Source of the DNA: Drosophila miranda
Lineage: Eukaryota > Arthropoda > Insecta > Diptera > Drosophilidae
Reading direction: 5' to 3'
Length of the DNA: 64,000 nucleotides
Assembly (NCBI RefSeq): GCF_003369915.1
Contig: NC_046675.1
Span: forward strand, 8,246,001-8,310,000
Positions 46,930 through 60,311 of this stretch are shown here, piece after piece. Below the pieces are notes generated by a model. That model did not search any database. It was not told where the DNA came from and saw only the letters and a list, made by a program, of their open reading frames with translations. The translations under genes were made by a program, and so were the position numbers. Numbering within the stretch: position 1 is the stretch's first letter; each line of letters starts with the position of its first letter.

Positions 46930-47451
46930 GGGCATTTTTTTTATTAAAGAAAAAAGTGCTGATCCATAAAAAATATTTTTTAATATTATTTGTATAATAA
47001 TAACTATGAAATAAAATTTATTTTCTGATTTTTTGATTATTAAAATGCGAAATATGTATTTATTTTTTTTAATACAAATTAAAAAAAAAATATTTTTTTT
47101 AATTTCATTTTGCTATAAAAATATTTCTATTTTTTTATTATACAAATTAAAAAAAAAAAACAATTGAACTTAAATATCTATGAAACAGAGAGGTATCTAT
47201 CGAAAAGTGATAGATATATATATGTGATATATGTCCTTAAAGGATAAAAATATGGCCCTACACTAATGATTTGTTTTTATTATTTATTATATTTATTATA
47301 CAAATTAAAAGTAGATTTTTATTAAACAAATCAGGTTTAACTTTAATTTCATAATATATCATATGCAAATTAAAATCATTGATATTCCTGCTTTAAGGGG
47401 ATACTAGAAGCTGCTTATTGGATATATCATACTACCCTTTCGAAAGGGTAG
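46930..47451. repeat. AT-rich island ending in a perfect 20-bp palindrome
   Basis: About 470 bases of A/T-rich sequence with long A and T runs end close to CTACCCTTTCGAAAGGGTAG (47432-47451), which is its own reverse complement. The same motif, slightly changed, recurs at 57063-57080 and 61023-61039, each time followed by AACA-type sequence. Confidence 0.5.
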
Positions 47452-47959
47452 AACACAACGACAACGATGGCGATGGCGACTCCATTGGCCATACCGAGAA
47501 CGAGTCGAGGGCGTGAGGGCACGTGGACTTCCGAGGGACTTAATCGATTATGCGATTTAATTGAACTAAAAAAACGCTTAATAAGCAATAAAAGCTCACA
47601 CTGCCACACACACACACACACACACACCACCTGCTATATGTATGTGTACACAGGAAAACGAATTAAAAGAAACACTTAAAATTGGACCACGTATACGTTG
47701 GGCTAATGAAAGCAGTCATGGAAATAGAAAATTCTGCTGCTGCTGCTGGCAGTCGTTGTGTTTCCTATTCAAGAAATCGTATAATAAAATTTTATTTCCT
47801 TTTGAAAATGAAATTTTGTGAGGCGTTCAAAAGCATTTTACCCAAACTGAACACAAACGGAGGGAAGAGTATTTGGGATGGGGGGGAGGGGGTCAAAGTT
47901 TAAATGCTGTTAAACACATTCATTTATCAAATTTCATTTTATTAATTCTCTTCTCAAGT

Positions 47960-47995
47960 GGGTGGTGTGGGTGGTGTGGGTGGTGTGGGTGGTGT
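47960..47995 (+). repeat. Four tandem 9-bp units
   Basis: GGGTGGTGT is repeated four times without a mismatch. Confidence 0.9.
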
Positions 47996-50900
47996 GTGCC
48001 CTCTGGAGTACATTCCGATGGGGATTCTGTGAAGCAAGAGACCCAATGCCATCAGCCTCCAGTGGCAGCATCAGCATCAGCATCCAGTGGTCTTAAGAGA
48101 TTATAAACGATTCCTGGAAAAATGGCAGTGCGATTATAGCCATGTTGCCATGGCAGCAAAGCTTTGGGTACTCTGCTCTCTCTAGAGTGCTCTCCACTCC
48201 CCCTCCCACTATTTCTATAAAGTGCAAGGGAATGTGCAAATGATTCATTAGCCTCATTCCATGGTTTTGCTACAGCTAACGAGATTCATCAACTATGAAA
48301 TAGTATAGTTTCAGCCACATAATGATAATCAAATTGATTTTCCAGCAGAAATTATTTCAATTACAATGCAAAATATTTGTTTGGCTAATCTGAAGCACAC
48401 GGCCTCAGGGCTCTCCGTATAATTTGGCAAATAAGCACAAAATTCCAAACTTAATTATAAAGGCAATGTTTAGCTCAAAGGCAGTGAACAGATCTTGTGA
48501 GATGCTGTTTCTCTCCTGAAGTTTAATGAACGAGGTGTGGGTGTGGCTTATAGGCAGAAAGGTGCGAGTATATCCCGCAGATACCCACAGTAGAAAAGCC
48601 CTAAGAATTGTCATATTTACACAATAGAATTTGAAAATGTATACCAAATCGGAGAGAAGAAATTGGCAAAAAAAAATGGCATTGATATGCAAATTTTTGA
48701 TTGAAATATATTTCGTAATTAATATTTAAATTAAATATAATCAGATTTAGATTAAAATATTTCCCAAAAATTTAATAGATTATATTTTTTTAAGTGTGTA
48801 TATTTCCTCAAAATTTAATAAACTATATTTTTTAAGTGTTTTAAAGACTTTTTAATACTTTAAATATTTAAATCAAAATAAATTCTTTTTAATTCTTCTA
48901 AATTTAAACTAAAAAAAACCGCATATATAATACAAATATTGGTGTGTTTAGTTTTACTCTGATATTTTTCTTTGAGTGTATATTTGGGTAGCGTTGGGGC
49001 GCCTGAGAGTGCTTTAAATTTAGAGACAAACAACCAGCAAACGGCATAGTCAGACGCTGGTCGGCATACAGACAAACAAGCATTTACAGTTGTTGGATCG
49101 AGTGTTTGTGTTTGTGTTTGCCTAAGTGGCATACCCAAAACACCACTCATCCTCCCCCCCACACACACACAGAGAGAGAGAGGGGCCTGGAGAGGGAGCA
49201 CAGCATATGTGGCGTATGCGTAATGTGCAATTTGCTCTACAGCTGCTAGGCAAATTGCAGCCTGTTCGTTTTGCCACTCGCCGGCCCGAAAACCAATTTT
49301 ATGACAGGCAACATATGCGCCGAGGTTCAGGAAATTCGATAGTCAACAAAATACAAATAGCAACAACAACACATGAGGGGGGCGCAGGGCAACGCGTTCA
49401 ACAAAAATTGAAAATCAAACAAAGTTTTTGTTTTTATTTTTGCTTTTAATAGCGTTCATTAACCGCCAAGCCAAATAGACCTGGTAATTGGAGTTTCAGG
49501 CAACACAAAGGCAACAACAGCAACAACAAGGAGCAAGAAGGAGCAAAAATACAAAAAAAAAAAACCATAGCATAAACAAATTAAAATTAAATATTATCAG
49601 ACAGCAGCCGTTGGGTTGGCTGGTTTACCGTTGGAAAATTGCATTCAGGCGCATCCTGCGTGTCCTGCACTTCCTCGAACACTCTGCCCAGGCCGGTGGC
49701 TCGTGGCATGCTCGTATTATGGCTGCCCCACCAACAACAAATAATGCAATAATACAAATAATTCAATAATAATCATAATGAAAGGGCCGCCATGCCCTGT
49801 CATCGAGAGGCAGAGAGGAGCGAGGACGCTCGGGTGGCTATTGGGTCCTGCTGCCAGGAAGAGCTTAATGTACACACATAATTGAACACGCGCCGACATC
49901 GTGAGAGGACACCCCCTCCCCCACCCCCACTCGATGCTCGCATCCCACGCAAACGGCAAAACCGAACAGAGGAACACACACACACAAACACACACACTCG
50001 CGTTCAGATTATTAAAACCCCTATGTAAAAAAGCAAAAATCAATAAAATTTACTCGCTGAGGGCGGAGATTCTAATAGAGATAGATGGATGGATAGAGAC
50101 TAGTGATGGGAACTCCACAGAAACAAAGAAATGGAAACAATAGAATAGAGGGAATGCCTTTTGAAGGAAACCACTAAATAGCGCTTTGGTTCACCAAAAA
50201 ATGTTCATAGTTTCACCGATTTTTGAGATGATTATAAATATTTCTGACTATCAGAATCTTGAGGGCACACGTGCCACGACCAAAGCCAATCCAAATAATA
50301 GGCCCATACATTTCCAAGGTAAACGTTTTTTTCTGTGTGGATTTTGGAAAATACCCATTATTGTTCAACAGTTTCCATCTATATCCTGATCTGTGTAGAA
50401 TTATGCACTCAAAAGTACCTTCCTCTGGCCTTCAAAGTGCCCCAAAGCCAGGTGTTCAATGAGCTTTTATTGTCCCCATAACAATGAGCCGATCCCAAAG
50501 TGTTTTTTGCCATCCAGTTATCTACTGAAAGTTTTTGATGATTCGGCTCGTATTTTTTGAAAATTGTGGATGCCACAGAATTTTTTGCAATAAATGGGAG
50601 TATGGGAAAATAAACAAATTCAGTCGCATTTTTCCAAAGGCAAGGAATAGCTATAAATCAGCTGATAGAACGAAATCTGATAAGCTAGCATCACTGGTAT
50701 CTGACTATGCCGGGCCCCGTCAAAAGGCCGGAGAATGGCATGCGAGGGCTCCCTCGAGTCGCCTCCAGACATGTTTGGCAGCGGAAATGGCGTGCAAAGT
50801 GAATCGGATGCGGAACGTTTAGGGAAATGTTTAGATTCAAATGCAAGAATTCCATTTGGTATTGCACATTCCCTTCCATCTGACCAGCCATCCAGCTATC

Positions 50901-52197
50901 CAGCCAGCCAGGCAGCCAGCCAGCCCGGCAGCCATCCATCCATACATATAGCCATCTGTCTACCTATCTATCTGTGGTACGGCATATGGAATGGCGGAGA
51001 GAAGAGAAGCCTTCACACATTGCAGAGGGACCACCACCAGTCCTGTGCGCTGGGGTACCCAATACACCAATCCCCCAATCCCCAATCCCTGGTTCGTGCT
51101 GTGCGTGGCAGTTGAATAACCTTTGACGGCGTCACTTGTGCCTCTGTGTATCTGTATCTTTCACTGCCTTTTGCCTTCAGCAGAGCTCCCTCTAGGATCA
51201 CACCCACACCGGGTCTCGGCCGAAATGGAGAGAGAGACGCACGCACTCACACTCACACTCTCGAGATTATTATGACGCTCAGTCAGCCATTACGGTTGGC
51301 TCTCTGGCTACTTCATTACGCTGCGTGTTTGCACTCACATGTGGCAGCGGTGAACGGGGGCGGGCCCCAGTAAGTCAGTTAATATAGCAGCTAGTTGGCT
51401 GCCGTTTTGGCCAAAAGAGAGAAAAAACAGAGCCAGCCGGCAACAACATCAACATATCCACAGCCCCGACAAATAGAACCCGACCGACATAAGCGCCATT
51501 CAAGCTTTTTAGTTCACTTCAGAGCGGGAAAGAGAGAGACAGAGAGACAGAGGGTGAGAGAGAGAAAGAGCAAGCGAGGCAATGAGGACGACAAGAACAT
51601 CAACAGCAGAAATTGGATGGACGGCGAGTACTTGGCTGGGGTTTGGCAGAAGGTGTACCCCCAATGAAGGGGCAAAAGCACAAGCAGGAGGTGGAGCACA
51701 AGCCGGAGAAGGAGCACCAGCAGGAGCTGGAGCTGGAGCTGGAGGTAGGGGCAAAAAGGAGTAAAATTAACACGTGGTTAGAGGTTTACACTCGCTCTCT
51801 GCCCGATTTGGCGTTAAGCTGGCTCAGCTTTTGTATATATCTCATTATGGGCCTTAAATGTGTGTGACTCTTGCTGTATCTATGCGCGTGTGTGTGTGCC
51901 AGCGCACACTTGTGTGTGGTATTTACGCATTTTCTGTGGCCCCCATCCGCTCCATCCATTCGGGCCATTCGGGCCCCGGCTTGTGTCACACCGTTGAGGG
52001 CTAATGAAAAGCGGAAATGAAACTTTTGTATTAAACAAGCTGCTTGTCGTCGACGGGCGTCACTCTTCCCCACACCCCACTTTCCTCACTCTCTTTTCTC
52101 TCGCTTTTTGTACACTCTAGCAAAAAGGGTACATGGCTTATGTGTGGCGGTGGGCCAACAACAAAAACATCCCAATGGAACACTTAACAGCGACTCT

Positions 52198-52359
52198 TGC
52201 ACATGACATGTATATTGTTAGGCTTTTTTTTTTAACTTTTCGGGCATTATCTTGTGCAAACATTCGCTTGTGCGTCTGGCACACTTATCAGCTAATCATG
52301 CACACGACATGTACATTGTTTTCTGGTTTTTTCCCTATAGTTGGGCATTATCTTGTGCG
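52198..52359 (+). repeat. Local duplication of about 60 bp, spaced 101 bp
   Basis: A block starting TGCACATGACATGTATATTG (52198) and ending GGGCATTATCTTGTGC (to 52257) recurs at 52299-52358 as TGCACACGACATGTACATTG ... GGGCATTATCTTGTGC. Both copies have a T-rich middle, so the whole unit was copied, not only a motif. Confidence 0.8.
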
Positions 52360-54779
52360 TCTCGAGTCGAGCTTTAAAGAGCCCCTTCATGTGTAAGAAA
52401 TGGCAGCAATCTATGATATTCTTTACTCTTGATCTGCGAATGAGAACAGAATTGTATGCCCACTAAATCAGCTTAATTTTGGCAAATGTTAAGCCCATAA
52501 GAAGAACTCCTTTGAGACTCAGAAATACCTCCCAGCCAGTAATCCCACCTTCATTCAATTAGCATTCGCAGCACCAACTAAATCATACACAAAGTTGTCA
52601 TGGCAACAGATGCACATGGTTCTCAAAGATACCCCCTTGCCTAGGGAGAGTATATATGTAGATGTTGTGTTTGGGTGGGCGTGTTTGTTGTTTGTTTGCC
52701 TGTCTGCCGCTCTACAGAGGCCCCAGAACTCATTTGGCCGGCCCCTCGAAGCCTTTGCAACCACCAGCCCAGCCTGCCCAGCCACCACGCACCGTTTTAT
52801 AATATAAAGCATCGCAGATTGCGTATACGCAGCGTGCGCCGTGCCAAATGAATGGGGAAACCAAATTGCCCGAGCTCCGTGGCTCCCCGCCAGCTTGGCC
52901 CCGTTCTCGTTCTCGTTTTTTTTTTTTGTGTTTGCCTTTGCTGACGGGCTGTCCTCATAATGCGCTTGGATTAAATGAAGTCCTATTAAAATAAAGTAAT
53001 TTCTTTCGCGGCTTACAACAAGGCGTCCACCAGTCCACCTACGAGGCCCAAACGCTTTTTTCTTATTCCTTTCTTTATCATTTACCATTTTTCTTCTGTG
53101 GCAAAAGGAAAACTAAAAAAATTCTACAAGAAGCTGGAAACAATGCGATAGCTTTTCCTATTAAATGTGTAAAATACGCTTAGTGCAACACAAAAAAAAA
53201 ATGAGGAAAATTCTCGGGCACCCCGGCAAGAGCAAACTGTGTGTTAATGGCCAAAGAGATAGAGCCGAGGGATCCCAGAGCGATCCGAGAGGACAAAAGG
53301 AAAGGCACAGACATGAAAAATATGAAAGAAAAAGGGAAAAAAAAACGAAGAACAAAAACTGAAATGGAAATTTTTATGCAAATAACATTTCATTTAGCCG
53401 GCGAGCCGGGTATTTGCTTAAAAATGTGCAGAGCGAGCAAATATTATACGAGAAACTAAATAAAAATTAATTGAATTAAGCGTTGGTCCAGGGTCGCAGA
53501 GGGGAAAACAAAGAAAGGCACAAAGGGAGGGAAACTTTTGCCAAAAAGACAGACAGACAAACAGAACGGGTTCGAGTGAGAGTGGAAGTCCTGGTGTTCA
53601 TATTTTTGTTTGTTCCTCTTTCGTTTTGAAATCAAAATCCCAGGCATAAACTGCATGGATTGTAAAGTTTTATAAGATTTAAAAGTTGTAAATGTAAATT
53701 GGCATCGGATCATGGCACTGCCGATACAGCACTGCACACTCCAAAGGAAAGGAACAAAAAAACCTGAAACAACAATGGGTTAATGGTATAGCAGTACTCT
53801 ACTGGGAGAGCGGGAGAGAGGGAGAGAGTACCCGAGTAATGCAGGAACTTGAAATGCAAATGAGTTGAACTGCAAGTTGAAGAAGAACTTTCCACGCATC
53901 CCCCTAGCCGTCTCCTCATGAAATTTCCATTTAAAGCAACTTTCCATTCGCTGGAAAAGTTCCATTTCTTTGCACAATTTTTAATAATTTCTTCGGAAGA
54001 ACTCAATTTCTGATTCGTTAAAAGAACTTTAATTTAATTCAATTCCAGGAGCCCGCACACAGCCACAGAAGTTGTCTTGATTTCAAACTTTTTGCACCGT
54101 AAACTTCATAAAATAAAACAAATTATGGCAACGTCATTGCTATCTCAACAGATTGTTAGCCTTCTCTCAGAGAGAGAGAGAGAGAGCTCCTAGATTCCAC
54201 AGAGCAGGGAGCTGCCGCTGTCCTTGTTGTTGTTGTTGTTGTGGCTTCTGCTGCTGTTGCTTCTGTTGCAAATGACGCCATCTTGACAGAGCACAAATGT
54301 TGCACAACCACATAAACAACAACAACAACAACAAGGCAGACACCACACAGAGACTGAGGCACACAGATATGAGTGCACCACATACTAGTATGCAAAAGTC
54401 TCTCCTCTCCCCCCCGCCCCGTCTGCATGCATATATGGTCAGACGCAGTGCCAGACAAATGCGCGTCAAGTTGACTGCATGTCTCGAGGCAAGTCATTCA
54501 CATTCGTCATCGCTGGGGCAGACTCCGCTCTGCGGCACTCCGTTGAGCGCCAGTTGCCAAGGTGCTAAGAACAGCAGCAGCTCGGCGGCAGCCGCAACAC
54601 CCACATGGGGGCAGGTACGGCACGGCCGCAGCACTCATACCTGTAGCATGGAACGGGCACAACACTCACACTCGCACATGCATATGTCTTCGAGGGAGCA
54701 CACACGCACACACACACTCAACACTTGTGATGTTTTTAGACGATAAGTTTTACACCGATGGTTTTTAAGACGAAGTCCA

Positions 54780-55380
54780 CGGCAACGCGTAATCAATCAT
54801 TGCTTTTGAATCAATGCATTTCGTACACAAAAAAAAGTGTACAAATTATAATAAAATAACAATAAAAAATATAAGTAACAGGGTTCAAAATTTTAAGTCA
54901 ATTCAATAAGATTTTAAAATTAATTCTATTCCAATATTATTTTAAAAATTAATAGACCTTTTTTTGCTATTTTCAATACCATGTTTTTTTTTATTATTTT
55001 CCCTTCCATAAGAAAAATACTTCATGATAAAACATCTATTCATCATCTAAAACATAAAAAAAAATCACAGAAAAATGACTCAATCTGTATTTTTTTAATT
55101 TATAAAAGAAGTCTAAATATTTGTTGTCTTAAATTAAAACAGTTTTAAAGAGATAACAATGCAAAAAATTCTTAAATTAGTCAAAATCCAAAATTGTCTC
55201 ACATTTTCAGCAAAAATCGGCCTTTGAATCGTTGGCCGCAAAGACCATTTCTTTTTTTGCAACAAAAAATTTCCCACAAATCAAATTTGACTAATTAGCT
55301 GCTAAAAGTTAAGCTTATTGTTTAAAAAAATTCCAATTTAATTTGAAAAAAGAAAAGGAAAAAGCGTCGCCAAAAAGTTG
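54780..55380. repeat. AT-rich island
   Basis: Roughly 600 bases dominated by A and T runs between sequence of ordinary composition. No open frame, no obvious terminal repeats. Confidence 0.6.
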
Positions 55381-55464
55381 TAGGCCAAAGCAGCTTTTCC
55401 AGGCACAACACTCATAGGAATAACGTGAATCAGGCACAGCACTCACACACAAATGCAAGTTTGT

Positions 55465-55467
<3 letters not shown>

Positions 55468-55505
<38 letters not shown>
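55468..55505. repeat. (TG)n microsatellite
   Basis: A TG run of about 36 bases. Confidence 0.9.
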
Positions 55506-55508
<3 letters not shown>

Positions 55509-56667
55509 AAATGACACTCTCTGTTGGAGTCGTTCACCGACACAGTTTGGGGGCACCAGTGCCAGACAGCCTCATCGTTGCAGTCTCAGTCGCAGTCGCA
55601 GTCCCAGATGCAGAGGCAGACGCAAATGCAGATGCAGTTATTAATCTAACGCATGGCCCCATACGGCAGCAGCCTCCACACCCACTACCAGGCGTCCACG
55701 TTCACGTCCACGCCGAGTGTGCGGCAGAGCCGCTCCATTAGTGGCGCGTATTTTGGTAGCTCCACACCGTGTCGACTCGTGTTCGGCAAATGAGTGTATG
55801 GGGCCAATAAATCGAGGCGCACCAAAAGAAAATAACTAACTTTGGGCGTGCTTAAATTGCCGTTTAAGCAATTTTTATGAGCATAATTTATCAAAGTTAC
55901 GTTAATAATTTTCGTTCAACCTGAACAAACAGAGCAAGGGAGACAGAGAGGCTCAGCACCAGAGTGAGAGGGAAAGAGAGACAAGACAGCGCCGTGTGGG
56001 CCGTTTTGGTGACATAAAAAAATATAAAGTATTGCAATTTAATTTGCATAAATTGAGCAAGCAAAAGAGAGTCACTCGGTTGCTGTGGCAAGCATCCTCC
56101 CACTGCTCCTACCCCTTCCCCTGTGGCAGCACACACACACACACACACACACCCATACAAAAATACCAGAAAAATACCATCAAAGCTAAAATAATTTCAG
56201 AGCTTACTTCTAACACTGCAACCAGCAGCAGCCACGGCCACGCCACTGACAACAACATCATCAACGAGAGAACAAAGAAAGGAGACAGAGGCAGGCCGAA
56301 GCCATAGATACCCTTTGGACAGCCAATAGAGGCATCGAATGCTGATGGAAAGTGGTACATAAATTCGTGAATCTTCAAAAGACTCGACTCGACCAGAAAC
56401 AGCTAGAAAATTGTGATTTTTTTACGATGTATGATCCTCTCTGAGCGAGTCTTTCTTTCGCTGCCATTGATAGGCAGATACTTCCCTCTTTTTCGCACTC
56501 GGAAACACCAAACCGAGCTCTTATCACTGCAGCAAGTGCTCTCCCGATGTGCACTCACTCGCCCACTGGGGTACAGCAATAGTAGCAGACTGGGGAAAAT
56601 GAGAAGAATAACGGAGTAGAAAAGTAACGAAGATTTAAGCAGGGAAGATGAGAATAACACAGCCCCT

Positions 56668-56923
56668 TTATCTCTCTCCCAGTGTGTCTTAGCACTGTTA
56701 TTCTTTCTCACAAAGCCATTAAGAAACCCGATCTTAAATGACCAAAAGTCCAATCACTTTCCAGCAGTTTCTCTTCATCACAGTTTCTCTCTCTCCCAGT
56801 GTGGCTTAGCAATGGTTTTTCTTGTTTTCCAGCAAAGATACTAAGAATTCCTCTGCCAAATAAGCAAGACCTCAACAAAATCTGGCGCTTTTCTCTTTCT
56901 CTCTCTTCCAAAGTGTCTTAGCT
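56668..56923 (+). repeat. Degenerate tandem repeat with a period near 115 bp
   Basis: The core TCTCTCCCAGTGTGTCTTAG appears at 56672-56691, with close variants at about 56790-56809 and 56902-56920. The two intervals are about 117 and 114 bp. The sequence between the cores is also partly alike (a GTTwTTCTT block, then CAAAG and TAAGAA), which points to a diverged tandem duplication of two to three units. Confidence 0.6.
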
Positions 56924-57062
56924 TAACTAAAAGTTAGTTTTCAAGACCGACACGTACTCAAAGAGAGCGCTACACCTCTTCTTTTATCATTTCTATTGAA
57001 ATTATGGCCCCAATTCGTGATCAAAAGATTTCTTCTCACACGGCTTTAGTAAATATTCATAC

Positions 57063-57080
57063 TACCCTTTTTAAAGGGTA
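57063..57080. repeat. ACCCTTT/AAAGGGT fold-back, second copy
   Basis: TACCCTTT and AAAGGGTA form 8-bp inverted arms around two bases. CATAC precedes it and CAACA follows, as at 47.4 kb. Confidence 0.6.
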
Positions 57081-58772
57081 CAACAAAGAGAAAAACGGGA
57101 CAGGGGCTGAAACTGGGACCAACGAACAACAATCTAAGGAACAACAAAAAGGGTTTCAGGGCAATTTTGTGCCTTTGCTCATTTTGCTGGCATTAAATTT
57201 TTGCATAGCGTAGAAGGCACATAATTTGAGGCATTATGCTAAAATATGCGTTCACTCCCAGGGAACACACACTCTCGCCGAAACGGCAGGACGAGGTCCT
57301 GTTCTGCTACAAGGGCGGATGTGGAGCCGTAGCTGGAATGGCAGCTAGAGAACATTTTGCAAGAATTTTCTCATTCCAAAGTTTTCCATTTTTTGGTGAA
57401 CAATTTCATTATTAAAAATTTGTGCCTGGCTATGTCGAGTGCAGAGGCACTGATAAGCAGAAAACGGATGCCAAAACCAAAGTTGAAATCAGAATGGGAA
57501 TCCTAGGAGTCGTAGGCGTCCTGCAGGCATCTAGCCAAAGGAGTAAATTAGAAACTTCAGCTGGAAATGGCAGCGACAAGCGAAAAACCCATTTAAATCA
57601 AAACACATTCTACGAGAGAGAGATATACTCGTTCGTACACATTATCATATTTATGTTTATTACAACGCCTCTCAGCTTAGACGGAGAGTTTTCTCCCACT
57701 ACCCACCCCCCCGAAACTCATCTGCATAATTTTCTAAGCTGCTTAGAAGGCGGCTTTTCAGCTAAATCTGTGGAGATTTAAGGACTGAAGGTTAAGCAGA
57801 TTTCCTCTGGACTGGCACTGTGGCACTGTTCCCATATCATATGTAATTTATCAAAACTGCAACCAGAAATCCCCTCAAGACACAAACCAAAATTGACTGC
57901 AAATCAGTTCCAAGTGCCGGGTTGGTTAAATATTCGCATACGTACAGATGTAGGTGCTGGGTCTCATATCTCTTCATCGGCATCATCATCTCGACAGCAT
58001 CTTAATTAAGGGTCCTGTGGGAAGGGGGGCTTGGTGCACAATCTGCATAACAAGCATTTGCCTGGCCCTGTCCCTCTCCCTCTCCCTGTCCCTGTCCCTC
58101 GTCTTGGCCATGGCAAATACGTATACGCTCTAATTGGCCCTCAGCTCGAAGTCATGATCCTTTTGAGCAAGTGCCATATGGCCAACGGTTTGTTCTGGCA
58201 ATTACGATAGTTTCGGTTTCGGTTTAGTTCTACCTTTTTTTTGTTTTTGGTTTAATTTAGTTTTGTTCAGCTCTGAATATCCTGTTTGAGGATGATGATG
58301 ATTTCTGGCCGGTGGTGCAGGTGTTTTAGCCCTTAACACCCCTCTGTGCACAGGCGGGGAAAACTTTGCCAAAGGCAAATACTCAAAAGGGGGAGGGTAG
58401 AAAGGGAAAGCCATTTTCAGCTGTTTGTTGAATTGAACTGCTGTGAATTTTGAACTGCATTGCAGTCCGTTCGAGGGTTACTTTTCCAACGGATTCCCCC
58501 AAAGGCGTTTCGCTTCATTTTTGGCAGCGGTGGCCACACGCGCACACAGACACACACCCAGTGCCACAAAAGGTCAATAGCCTTGCCGCACACACACACA
58601 AGTACATGCATTTGTATGCATGTATGGGTGGATGACATTAAAATGCAAGCGTTAACCGAAACCTATCCTAATATATTTGAGCTTGATGCGTTACCTGACT
58701 CGAAGATGGGAGAGAGAGAGGGAGGGACTGCTATCCAGTCTTGAATGCACACCCCGTTCGTGTCCTTTCCGG

Positions 58773-58807
58773 CCCTGCCCTGCCCTGCCCTGCCCTGCCC
58801 TGCCCTG
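58773..58807. repeat. (CCCTG)7 pentanucleotide repeat
   Basis: Seven perfect units. Confidence 0.9.
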
Positions 58808-60311
58808 ACGGGCATAATAATGACGCACACACATACACAGAGAGAAATGTCGGCTAAAGTTTATTGCAATGCGACATTTGAGCTTCAACACTCAATGTCT
58901 GAGGTCTGCTACCTCTGCGGTTGCTGCCTGCTTGCTGCTGCCTCCTGCCAGGGAGGCCTTGCCCAAATGGAGGGTTGCATTTGGCTGAGAGATCCGCCAG
59001 GGCGCTGCGTCAGCGAGCAAATAACAATGGTCCTTATGTATTACATAAGCATTTCTATATACACACACATACACACATAATACCGTATATGATGGGTGTG
59101 TGTGTGTGTGGCTGCGTACCCCTGGAATCCTTATGAATCCTTTTTGTGCCTGCTGCTGCGTTGTTTAACTTAATAAACGGGCTACCGACAGACAGACAGC
59201 CACATGAGTGAGAGGCAGACAGATAGCAAGCCAGAGCCAGAGCCAGAGCCAGCACCGGACCAAATGTAACAATCTAAAGCCGAACCATCTGTCATAGATA
59301 CTCCACTGCTGTCCTTGAATATTGATTTTTTTTTTTCGTTTTGTGTTGTTTCTTTTTTTTTTTTGTGTATTTCTCCCTGTGGCTCTGTTCGGACCACCAG
59401 CAGCGATAATGTTGCCAATTGTTGAACAACAATGGAGTCGTCATCGATGTCGTCCTCTTGTCCTGCGCGACGGTAGGGCAGGGGGGAGGTGGGGGTGGTG
59501 AGGTCTGCTCTACCTGACTATTTGCATGCGGAGAAGAGGCAGAGGGGGGGGTTTGTAAATAATACAATATGCAAATGCAAATACAAATGCATTGACTGCC
59601 AGACGACAAGTCAAACTGAGGCAAACCGAAGCGAACCACTTTTGACGCATTAACGTCACTCTATGGTTGCACACACGCACACACGCACACACAGGGAGAG
59701 AGAGAGAGAAGGGTCGTATACGTAATGTGAAGTGGCAAGACCAGACTAGGCCAGGTCTCCATGGCATCCCATCTCCTGCTGCTCCTTCAGACGGCAGCTC
59801 CTTTGGCCAACCTCCTGCCCGGCTTCGTTTCAAGACAAACAATAGCTAATAGTGCTAAAACTTACTCCAACTCCCCCACACACACACACACACACACACT
59901 TGGAAGTACATATTGCCTTTGTCAATATTTGCAACAGTCAGCGATGGGTCTACGACAGTGGCACTCACTATGGCCGTGGCTGTGGCTGTGCCTGTGGTTG
60001 TGCGGCTCTGCCACTCACTGTGGTAGTGGCAACTTTAGCTAACAACAGTCAAACAACAGGCAAACCGAAACAAGAACAACATTAGCTACCAGCCGGCAAG
60101 GCAGGCAGCCCAGGCAGCCCAGGCGGCCGGAGCACAAGCAGCTTGTCGAACAACATATTGAACAAATGCATTTCAATAAGCCAACATCAGCGGCCATAGA
60201 CGGTTGCCGTCATCGACAAAAACCAACCGCCAACCACAGCAACAAAATCAACAACAACAACAACAACTACAACAAAAAGAAAAACATTACATCGATAGGC
60301 AGAAATGATTG

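Noticed and set aside
57004-57213. 69-codon plus-strand frame with hydrophobic end
   Set aside because: Overlaps the ACCCTTT fold-back, low-complexity Gln/Lys middle, no promoter or conserved features.
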